A DNA stretch of 64,000 bases from positions 360,001 through 424,000 of the forward strand of contig CAJHZI010000737.1 of NCBI GenBank assembly GCA_905160935.1. Reading direction: 5' to 3'. The first letter of the stretch is position 1; each line of letters begins with the position of its first letter. Shown here piece after piece: positions 50,901 to 63,762 of the stretch. The notes under the pieces were generated by a model that worked only from the letters and a program-made list of their open reading frames with translations, ran no database searches and was not told the DNA's origin. The stretch is from Enchytraeus crypticus (taxonomy: Eukaryota; Annelida; Clitellata; Enchytraeida; Enchytraeidae). The position numbers were made by a program, and so were the translations under genes.

Positions 50901-53900
50901 CTTTCAGGCCTCGTAGTTTCGGTAAAGTTTTTTGAGGGGTGAGCCTCGAAATATAGAATTTAATTTTCTGGTTTAAAATCCGGATCAATCTATACATCTC
51001 AACTACAAAGCCCACGGGAAGAGGTGCCTGGCGTCAATAATTGCACCTTAGAACGAAGCAATGGTACAGCTAGTCATTTAGAGAAGAGATTACAAAATCA
51101 TAAATACGAAAACAACCTGAGAACATTTATAAACATAAAGGTCTAACGTGGACAACAGGATTGTTTTCTCAGGGAATGACGCATCAGAATGTTAGTCGAA
51201 GGTGAGGAAGGCATAGGAAGCCCACCTCGTCATAAACAGAATTTCCCAAGAAAAAATAAATAAATATATATATATATCAAAAGGAATGTTATAGGCGATT
51301 TAAAGATCCACACGTAGGTGGACATGAAGAGGAATGCGTAACACAGAGAAGAGTGGAGGCGTTATATACCATGGGCCTGCCAGTAGGCAGTGCAAGAGAA
51401 ATAGAGAGAAAAATATATGTGTTTATTTCAGCATTAACACCAAATCACTGACTAATACAAACAGAAAAAACATTTAAAGGAAATAAAATTTCAATAAAAT
51501 ATCCAAGAAAAACAGGGTATCAAACAGTCTGTAAAAACTAGAACAACGGCCGTCAGGGATGATACACATCTTATCTAGCTGACCACCGTCTATAACTACT
51601 GTAACTATTATAGAGATAGGTCTAGCACAGTTGAACTGACCTGTGCAAGCACCCGGTGCGAGGGTGGATAGAGCGAAGCCTGGGCGACAAGCACAGGTAT
51701 AGCTGCCTCTAGTGTTAATACATAGCTGACTACACCCGTGGTACACAGTCTTACATTCGTTCAAATCTACAAAAAACAGTATCAGAGCTGGTAAAGTTAA
51801 TGTTAACGTCAGTTTCCTCACTCGAAAGCGATGTCAGTGACGGAGGAGTCTAGGATTTGAACCCCGCACATACTATTCCGCTGTCGAATATCTTACCGAC
51901 ATCGCCACTGGCTACAGCTAGCTACAATATAACCACAAACGGATTCAAATCGATCAGTCTATCGCTGTTGTTTATATCATTTTCTAAATCCAAGTGAGTA
52001 AGAAGGGATAATAATTGATTTAGGTAGGATTAGGTAGTGCTATTTACTGAGGATTAGGTGAAGCTACTTACTGAGGATTAGGTGAAGCTACTTACTGAGG
52101 ATTAGGTGAAGCTACTTACTGAGGATTAGGTGAAGCTACTTACTGAGGATTAGGTGAAGCTACTTACTGAATGTAGGCCTAGTTATGAAAAGTAGTCCGC
52201 AATTCAAACTAAGTTAAGATTTGGCTAAAACAGCTTTCATGTGAATAGTGAACTTGATCAGCGTTTTGATTTCCTATTTAGACCTGTCTGTATCGACCCC
52301 GTGAAATAGAACATAACGGCACGTTACAAGGCAGTTATTTAAATCAGTATTTTAATTGCGTATTCCCCATTTACAGAAACCCATCCATGGGAATTCAAAC
52401 AAAACTAATGAGCAAAAAGGCTTCTGCAACAGAACTTTCCAATACTTGTGTTTGCTTTAGGGTCGCGTGTCCCCAATACAGGCATTTGAGGATGCTTTAA
52501 GGTCTCGTGATCAAAATAGGCTAACACATTGCATTATGTCTAAGCATTGGTATTAATTATTTCATTCTGTTGAATAAGTCAGCCTAGCATCGTCTTGTCT
52601 AGAGGAATCTGGATGGGCAGACGAACAATCGTTACTGTTTCTACATTGTAAGCTATAAGTGATTAGAAATAGAAGTGGGATAGGACATATTATAAGAGTT
52701 GATGGTTTGCTACATAGATAAAAAACGTCCTTACCAAAAATAAAAAATGTTAAAAGACGCGTTTTAAAAAAAAATAAAAAACGTAAAAAACGTTGAAAAA
52801 AAAACGTTAGTAGCGTACACGTAGGCTTGCATATATATTACAACGCCTTCATTCCATAACACTAAACAATTTTATTACAACAAGACTTGATCTAAAGTTC
52901 TAAAGTATGTCCATAGACTCCATACAAATATAAACAAATACTTTCAGGTCACATACAGCCACACTGTCAGTTGTTCATAATTATCAATACAAGAAAATTT
53001 AAATCCGTAAGAAATTAAGAATAGACAATGTCTTAAAATTAGAGCATCTGCCTAACTAGGAAAATAAAAAATGTTATGAATTACCTTTTATATAGTGATG
53101 TTTACGTTTACGGTTTACGTTTTTTTATTTTATAAAAAATAAAAAACGTAAAAGAATAGCGTTTTTTAACAGATATAAAAAAAGTAAAACGACGTTTTTT
53201 TCATCTATGGTTTTCTAAAAGATGTAATAAAAGGTGAATGCAAAGGAAAAGAGCTAACGGAAGACCGAGACATGGGATGTTGGATGATCTGATAACAAAT
53301 TCATATATAGAGATGAAAAGAACGACTGCGTATAGAATTGGTTGGAAGAGCTAAATACCATGGACCTGCCGTTAGGCAGTGCACTAGAAGAATAAGAAGA
53401 TTGTAAGTTAATATTTCTTACCCACGCAGGTTCCTGGAGGAACCAGCCTGAAACCATGACGACAGGCACAGAGGTAGCTTCCCATTGTGTTCACACACTC
53501 TTGCTCACAGATCGCTCCCTGAGCTCCGCGCATATCTGAGCACTCATCAACGTCTGCTCTCAACACAGCATAGCAATGCTACTCACTGAGTGTTCTTAAA
53601 GAAAAAATAAACTAATATAATTAATTTACATAATAAAGAATATATAAATATCCCCGTATATATAAATATCAAGGCGACTAAAGCACTAAGATCCATACCA
53701 ACGTCAGAAAGGGCATCCGGTTGGTGAGCGCCTAGGCTCCAGAAATTGCCACAAAATTTAAACTAAACGAATGGAATGTCTCAAACAGGGGATTGACTGA
53801 TGATATGATGCAGGACAGAGAGAGTTTGAGTCTATTCGTGTCCCGACCCTAGTTGAACTGGGATTCAAGGGAAGATGATGATGAGTAAAGATTAAGTAAT

Positions 53901-56900
53901 GACAAAATTATTTTCTTAAATAAATAATCATCATATTCTTCCAGGGAATCCCAACTTAGCTCTCGTCAGAATATTAGAAAATGTTGCATTCAATTTCAGA
54001 AGACTAGGCGCTCACCAACTGGATGCTCTTTCTGTCGTTGGAAAAAAATTTGATTAAATTAATATAAAATAATAAATATATTACTTTATAAATTTACATA
54101 TCTATTTAGAATATCACGGAGGTTAGATAATTATCAATTATAATTTTAATAAAGCTAAAAGCTAAAGCAGGTAAAACTAAGGTTAATGTCAGTTTCCTCA
54201 CTCGAAAGCGATGTCAGTAACGGGCGAGCACAGGATTTGAACCCCAGGACTTAATTGTCCAGTAAAATCAGTATCGAAAGAGCTGAATTATATATTCTTG
54301 AAATATTTATTCTACCATTAACAAGGAAATATTTGGAGGGTTTTTGTACAGTAAAACTATGTCACAGATTCAACTATGAGTCGATTGAAATGACTATGAG
54401 ATCAATCAATCAATCAATCAATCGATCAATCAATCAATCAATCTCGTACATATTTGGGAAATTACGTTGCAGCTAATCAATATGATAAAATTATAACTAG
54501 AAATTAATGCCAAGGACAAGATTTAAGAACAATGATAAAAACCTTCGCACTGTAGCAGCTGCTTCAAGCTGCTATTAAGGGAATTTCCCAGCTCATTCAG
54601 CTGCCACAGCTGCTGTCTCTGCAGCCCGCTATCACCCCTCTGCTGCTGTCTCTGCTGCAGCAGCTGTTGTCTGCTTAACTTGTTGTAGTGCAGCTGCTGT
54701 CTGGTTAGCTTGCTGTGGTAAAGCTGCTGCAGCTGCTGCGGACTCCTGGTGTAACCATTAGGGCACTTAGGCAAGCAGAGATATGAACCGATTGTGTTGA
54801 TACAGTCTGTACTCACAGGGTCACAGTCTCCGAGTCTCAACTTACATTCGTCAACATCTATCAAATGTAACAAATGACTTTTATTTAATTATATATTTTA
54901 ATTTATATTTAATTATATTATTGAATGTCTTAATAGCGTAGGGGGAACGTCATGAAGTGTTAAATGACAGATCCTGAGTTGAATTTAACTCTCGTGGGTT
55001 CGATTCCCAGCCGCGCTGATCTGACAGCAATCTCTCGTACATTCGCTGACACAGTGGACTGGCTATACAGAAACTGGTTTAAATTTCCTAGCGGTTTAAA
55101 CATGTGGTATTAAAAGTGATAGATATCAACATAGCTGATCATTTCACAATAATGCGTGTTTTATACTTTAATTAATTTTTATATGACTAAAGATTTTGTA
55201 ATGACTTTGAGTTACTATGCAATAAAATTCGAAGTAATACTACTATATAAATAACTATATAATACGATATCGCCATTTGGGTAGGTTGACAAGTAGGAAT
55301 AAAAATAATATTATACAAAACAGCAGTTACTCCAAACGTTACTTCACCGCGTGATTTTTAAATGTATAGAATAATCGTTAAAGCAACTGTCCATTAATTG
55401 CACAACAATTAATCTAAAGTGCAATATATGCATTACCATAATAGCAAAGAATTTCATTACATTTTAATATAGTACATGTTACTGTATTTCATTTTTAATT
55501 TGTTAAATTTTATCACTTTTATTTAAATGATATTGGTTTTACCGGCAGTGAAAGGCCTACATCATCTCATTGTATGTATTGCTTTGCTTTGTAATGAAGT
55601 TTACCTGTTGTATTTCTCTATTTACTGCTAGATTTAGTAATTGTATTGCATCTGTTATGTCAGTAGTCGCGGAGTAGTTCAGTTCCCCGTGTTGTATCCG
55701 GGTTGTTTGAAAAATTGACCAACTGGTGACTACATGTGTCGTAGAAGGCGAAAAAACCTTAAGATCCATACCAACGTCAGTAAGAGCATTCGGTTGGTGA
55801 GCGCCTAGGCTCCAGAAATTGCGACAAATATTTAAACGAATGGAAAAGTCTCAATTGTTGACTGATGATATGGTGTAGGACAGAGAGAATCTGAGACAGT
55901 CTATTCGTATCGCGACTCTAGTTAAATTAGGATTCGAGAGAAGATGACGATGATGATCAGTTATATCAGTAGCTCTATACCCAGACACATGTGCCCATCG
56001 GGGGCCAGTGACAGGCCCTGAGGACAGCTGCACTGGTAGCTGCCCGGTGAGTTGATACAAGTGTGGGAACACTGGTTCCCTGACACCATGGCTGAACCAC
56101 ACTCATCTATATCTACAGCATCAATCAATCAATAAATCAATCAATCAGTCAGTCAATCAATTATTCATTCAAAAAGTCAATCAATCAGTCAATCAATCAA
56201 TCAAACAATCAATCATTCAATCTATCAGTCAGTCAATCAATTAATCAATAAATCAATCAGTCAATCAATCAATCAGTCAATCAATCAATCAAACAATTAT
56301 TCATTCAATAAATCAATCTTTGAATCAATCATCAGTCTCTTTGATCACTTCGCTTGATCATTACACCTGGATCACTTCACTTGATCATTACACCTGGATC
56401 ACTTCACTTGATCATTACACCTGGATCACTTCACTTGATCATTAGATCACTTCACTTGATCATTACACTTGGATCACTTCACTTGATCATTAGACTTGGA
56501 TCACTTCACTTGATCATTAGACTTGGATCACTTCACTTGATCATTACACTTGGATCACTTCACTTGATCATTACACTTGGATCACTTCACTTGATGACTT
56601 GGATCACTTCACTTGATGACTTGGATCACTTCACTTGATGACTTGGATCACTTCACTTGATGACTTGGATCACTTCACTTGATGACTTGGATCACTTCAC
56701 TTGATGACTTGGATCACTTCACTTGATGACTTGGATCACTTCACTTGATGACTTGGATCACTTCACTTGATGACTTGGATCACTTCACGTGATGACTTGG
56801 ATCACTTCACTTGATCACTTGGATCACTGCACTTGATCACTTGGATCACTTCACTTGATGACTTGGATCACTTCACTTGATGACTTGGTTCACTTCACTT

Positions 56901-59741
56901 GATGACTTGGATCACTTCACTTGATCACTTGGATCACTTCACTTGATCACTTGGATCACTTCACTTGATCACTTGGATCACTTCACTTGATCACTTGGAT
57001 CACTTCACTTGATCACTTGGATCACTTCACTTGATCACTTGGATCACTTCACTTGATCACTTGGATCACTTCACTTGATCACTTGGATCACTTCACTTGA
57101 TCACTTGGATCACTTCACTTGATCACTTGGATCACTTCAGTGATTATAGTGAACAGTGATAGACAAGTCAGTCAGTAACAAATGCAGTCTTCTATAACTT
57201 TTTAACAGATTTTTCAAGTTTATTGTTTGAATTCAGATGACGTGAGTTTAAAGTGAAGACCAGTGGACCAAGGCGCCAGGAGTGTTGGTGAAACGTTGTA
57301 ATAATAATAATACTAATAATACTAAAAGTAATAATAGTAATAATAATAATAATGGTTTAACGTCCGTTCCTCATACAAGGATGATGTCAGGGACGTCCCC
57401 CCATCACAATATTGTACACTGAAGCCGTTCATCGTCGTGGCTGTTCTAATACACCTTCCAACCAAACCTATCTTACTCAGCAAGTTAATAATTCAATTAG
57501 TAATTCTTCAAATTGTCTTGAATAATTTAATGAATTTAATTAGATACTTGGCTCCAAATACGGTTTGCTCAGAGCATGTTTTTTTACTTCAATAAGGCAC
57601 TGAGTGGATGTAACTACAGCATAAGGATTTGAAAATAAACCTGTGCCTAAGAGAAAGAAAGAAAAACTAAACGGCGATTGTCCGGTTATAAAAGAATAGT
57701 AAGGCAAAGATGATGATAACAAATAGCAATTAACTGTTAACAGAAAAATTGATAACACAGAACAATGAACTATTAACAGAAAACAGGTAGCATATAGCAA
57801 TTAACTATTAACAGAAAATAGGTAACATGTAACAATTAACTATTAACAGAAAATAGGTCACATATAATAATTAACTATTAACAGAAAATAGGTAACATAT
57901 AATAATTAACTAATAACAGAAAACAGGTAACATGTAACAATTAACTATTAACAGAAAACAGGTAGCATATAACAATTAACTATTAACAGAAAATAGGTAA
58001 CATGTAACAATTAACTAATAACAGAAAAAAGGTAACACATAAATAATTAGCAATTAACAGAAAGCAGATAACATGTAACAGATACCGGTGCAATAAGCCT
58101 CATTCTGTTGGGTGGTCAATGAGAAACCAGTGGGGCATTCATTGCTGGGCTCTCCTGCAGAAAATAAGCAAGCGTTAAGTATTAACCATCATTTTTGCGA
58201 TTCAAAATTCTATTAAAATAATTCACAAAATTACAGGAACAACATAAAGCAACAGAATGTTATTCTAGCTTCGACGTCTCTGATTTCATCTAGAATGTTG
58301 ATTACGATATTCTTGAATGAGGATATTCGATTGAGGGGGGGGGATCAGAATAATTCACGCTGGAGTAAAGATCAGGGAAGCCCTACATCAACTTGTCATT
58401 ATCACAGCATTGACCTACTGAAGTCATGTAATGACGAGAAAACCGGCGCCGAACTTTTAGATAATTTTTCTAGAAGAAATTGTAACATAGAACGATTTTC
58501 TCTCTCTCTCTTAGTGCACTGCCTTCTGGCAGGTCCATGGTATATAACGCCTCCACTCTTATCTGTCTTCCGCCTTCCTCTTCATTTCCACATATGAGTG
58601 GGTCTATAGAACGATTAATTAGTATTAATTCAAAAGAACTTAATATACCAGAGACGAAGTAGACTACAGCTTGACTTAGGACTCATTCTATGTAACTAGC
58701 AAGTCAGAGTAAATCTAAAATCGTGATAAAAGCTAAAAAAGCTAAGGTTAACGTCAGTTTCCTTACTCGAATGCGATATCAGTGATGGGCGAGCCCAGGA
58801 TTTGAACCCCGCACGTACTGATACGCGGTCGAATAACTTACCGATATCACCACTGGCTCCATCCCAATCAATCTTTTATTCAACTGGGCAAGTAATGCAC
58901 TGAGTGTGTACATGTCTTTAGTTGTTACAGTGTACGAACATATGAAGCGAAGATTTTCACTTTCTCCAACTCAATCAAGTTTTAGTTGAACAAATGAAAT
59001 ATTACAACGAAATCATCTATCAACCGCTCTAGGTTTAGCGCCAGTATCCTCAGTCGAATGAGACACGAGAAACAACATCATATTATAGTCACCTTCTAAC
59101 ATCGTCATCATAACACCACTGCATTACGATGCCATTCTCAAAGACAGATATGCTATCTGTTTTCCGTTAATAGGTAATTGTTTTAAAGGAAGCTAATAAG
59201 CTAATTTTATTGTTAGTTTCCTCACTCGTAAGCCATGCCAGTGACGGGCGAGCCCAGGATTTGAACCCACACATACTGATCCGCGGTCGAGTATCTTACC
59301 GACATCGCCACCGGCTCCAGCCTGAGGACAAACATTTGAAATGGAAAACAATGAATGGAAAACATTGTCTTATAATTTTACAGTGTGTAGGAATTACGAG
59401 AAATCATAAAATCAAGATTGAACCTTTTCCAACGGCCGTGGTCATCTGGTACTTCATGATATCCTCGCTTACGTCCACTTCCACAAACAGGTCCTCAGCC
59501 TGGACCCTCTGAACGAGATAGGGCATCCTGCGGGGGACTGCCTCCCCCTCCACTGGGGCCCTAGTCACCGGGGGCCGGTAGTAGGAGGGGCGAGAACCTG
59601 GGTCAACTCCCCTCCCTCCATACTCAAAACTGTGGTTCAAGGCTACGGGCAGGGAGTGATGTCCAACTCTGATCAACTGCGTGGAGTATCCGTAGAGACT
59701 GTCTGCACGTGGAACAGAATATATGTTCTGTTGATTATCAG

Positions 59742-59801
<60 letters not shown>

Positions 59802-59870
59802 TATACACACACAAGTGTATATATAAGTGTATATCAATATATATCAATATATGTACAAGTATACATTCAC

Positions 59871-59954
<84 letters not shown>

Positions 59955-60955
59955 ATATATACTAGACACGAACGATTTATTAAAGTATTTTTATTAGGCC
60001 TACTAATATAGCAAATGTGATGTTTTTCTTGAAACATTTTCGTCAGTGTACATTAGCGTTTATTTTTATATTCCTAAGCATATCTGTACGGTGCATAACA
60101 CTAATAGCAATCCGTATCAGATACGCGATTAAACTTTCACAGCTATACAGAAATATCTATTTCTGTCAGAGATCTGAACCCACGTAACTTGGTTCTGAAG
60201 GGAGCACGTTATCCGATCAGCTACATGGTTTGCCCTATTTGTCTTTGTTTAAAGTTGATGGTATTTATGAAATGTAATTAATTTTGAATGCATCCGGACT
60301 TAAATTGTGATTCAATGGGAGATGATGCCGAATGAATCACGAAGGATACATCATGAAGGATACAACCAATTAAACTGGGCAGCAATTCATATCTTCAATG
60401 AGGCTAGGATCTCTGTTGAAAGTTAATAACATAACATAAGAACAATTAGAGTGCTACAGTCATCAATGACAACATCGGGAGCTATTGAGATATAATCAAG
60501 CCAGCGAGCAAAAGGAAGGTCCAAAAACCGTGCAAATTCCAAAATCCAAAAAATGAGTCCAAAGTATTACACTCATTTTAAACACCCTGGCCGGCAGATT
60601 AACCGCATCTAGTAACATTCACACAAAGCACATACTCGGTCCTGTTTGAACGTAGTCCTCGTGATATGGTAGCACACGAGTGTCACTGGAGTAAGGTATA
60701 TCAGGAATCGAACCCGTGGTCACTGTGTCAATGTGCAAGACGCCGTCTCTATCCAAACCTCTGGAGACGTGAATTAGCTTCAGTACCTCTCCTGCAGACA
60801 GAAAAATAGAAATAATTACGATTAGCAAATACACCTACTTATATACATATACTATACAAATACACCTATAATATACATATAATATACAAATACACCTATA
60901 ATATACATATAATATACAAATACACCTATAATATACATATAATATACAAATACAC

Positions 60956-61010
<55 letters not shown>

Positions 61011-61266
61011 CAAATACACCTATAATATACATATAATATACAAATACACCTATAATATATAATAATAATAACAACAATTAGAATGCTACAGTCATCAATG
61101 ACAACATCGAGCACTATTGAGACAAAATCAAGCCGGCGAGCAAAAAAAAGAAGGTCCAAAAACGGTGCAAATTCCAAAATCTGGAAATTCAGTCCAAAGT
61201 AAAGGGAATATATATATATATAATATACAAATACACCTATAATATACATATACTATACAAATGCAC

Positions 61267-61297
<31 letters not shown>

Positions 61298-63710
61298 TGT
61301 ATATATAATATACAAGTACACCTATAATATACAGGGTGAGTAAAAAAAAGATTACACCTGCAAAAAGTTTGAATATCTCAGGAAATATTAATATTTTCCA
61401 ATAAAACTTTTACCAATTACTAAAGGACTAATTTCTGATGGGGTGGCCAAGTTTCATCCATTTTGGTACGTCTCCACACAACACTCACCGACACCCCCAC
61501 TTTCCGGACTTCCCGAAATTAAATAAATTCTATCCAATGAAATCAAAATAAGTCTAATCCTCTACAAAATAGAATCACAGTAAGCAAAGCCAGATCAAAG
61601 CGAAGACATGCATGAAGACAGGAATGAGTGTGGCTGGATTGTGTAAAGTTCCACTCATATGAAAACATTTTTACTAGTTTATATATTAATTTAAATGTAA
61701 TTGCTATTTAGCTTATTATTTTTATTGAACTATTTCAGTAGTCTCGAAGACCGAGTTCGGCCATGACAATTGCTATATAAGTTTTCGCTGTTAATAATGA
61801 AAATATAAAAAAGCGACTAAAATAAATGAGAGACTATGTTCTAAACGAATATATCACGTTTAGATTTGCTGACACCAGAGGCATACCTGTAGCGAAGAGC
61901 ATGTGGGTCTGTTGTCTGAACATCCCAGTGCCAGAGGTCAAGGTCAGTCCATTCATAGCGTGACCTCTCTCAGAGTTCAAGGTCCAGTAGATAGGGGTCA
62001 ACAGGGTCAGCACGTGTCTCACGTATTCTCCTAAAAATGCAAAAACAAAACTCTTCTAGAAATCAGAATTATTCTAGAACTCAGAACTCTTCTAGAAATC
62101 AGAACTCTTGTAGAACTCAGAACTCTTCTAGAAATCGGAACTCTTCTAGAATTCAGAACTTTTCTAGAAATCAGAACTCTTCTAGAACTCAGAACTCTTC
62201 TAGAAATCAGAACTTTTCAATAACTCTTCTAGAACTCGGAACTCTTTTAGAAATTTTCTATAAATGCTTTAGAACTCAGAACTCTTCTAGAATAGAGTTT
62301 AGCGTCTACTTCTGACTGCTACTTTTCTACTGTCAGAGTCGGTCCGGTTGAGTTGAGAACCGGTGCACTCATCTTTAACAGAGACGGTTTGAATTGGATT
62401 CGAACCTGCGGCCTACAGCTTATCATAGGAAACCTCCTGAATTTCTAAACTCGAGTTGATATTTTAATCTGTGACCTCTTGTTTGTATGAAAATTAAAAC
62501 ATTCGAGTAGTACAAACATGAATGGTTAAGTTTTGCTAACTCAGGAAAAGTGCTGAAGAAGGGAGATGATCTCTAACTAGGTAATAAAGCTTAGGATGAA
62601 GATATGTTATATTCTGTGACACATACTGAGAGGATGTGTTATACTATGTGACATACACTGAGAGGATGTGTTATATTATGTAACATACAGTGAGAGGATA
62701 TGTTATATTATGGGACATACACTGAGAGAATGTGTTATTTTATGTGCTATACACTGAGAGGATGTGTTATTTTATGAGACATACTGATTAGATGATGTAG
62801 ATTACATGTTACATTATGTGACATGCTGATTGAATGAAGTAAGTTCTGTTATAGTATGTGACACATACTGAGAGGATGAGATAAATTCTGTGTTATTATG
62901 TGACACATACTGAGCGGATGAGGTAGATTATGCAGAGTGGCTGTCACGAGACTTGAACCCTTATCTGTGGGAGTCACGTTCACGTACAGAGTCGAACCTC
63001 CAAACTCTCGACTGTTTATAGTGCCAGCTATGCTTGCAATAGCACTGTATTCTCCAGGCTTCCTATTTCTCTTCATATCTACCAATCACAGCAATAAATC
63101 AGTAGCAATTTAATCCATTAAATAATTAGTCAATTAAATAAATCAATTAATTAATAATCATGTAATAGTCAATTCATTTATTAATAGTGATCTTTAAAGT
63201 AAAGCGACGATGTCATTAAATGACGTCTCGTAATTACTAAACAAGTCATCCAAAACACTCAGTCCTACCCATCTGGGACAGTTAATGACTAATAGACCAA
63301 TATTGTTTTGTAATGAATCGAACAATTGACGCAATAGTGTCATTCAATAAATATTTATACAAAAGTAAGTTATAATTATTCATCAGAAGCCTCAGGTATA
63401 TTGCAAATTTAACCTACCAGTTAAATTATCATCACCTATCTGTCTGTAAAAATTAAATTCTCACAATGTAATACATTGGGCTATTTTATTACTTAATTCA
63501 TGTTTGTTTTGATTGATTGAATTAGAGATTGACTTTGTAATCAATCTACCCTGACCATTTTTGATCACCGGACTGGCTTTCGTTTAGGACCTTACTTCTC
63601 AGCACATTTCTTTTGCAGATTGGTCTGGGTGAATTGATCTGTAGTGATGTGTGCTGTGAGGAGGTCCCTGACGTCATCTCTGGATGAAAAAACGGACGTT
63701 TAACCTTTAC

Positions 63711-63762
<52 letters not shown>

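Noticed and set aside
56341-57140. Regular 22-bp repeats that could recall a CRISPR array
   Set aside because: No unique spacers, units merge without gaps, and it lies in an animal gene intron; it is a minisatellite.
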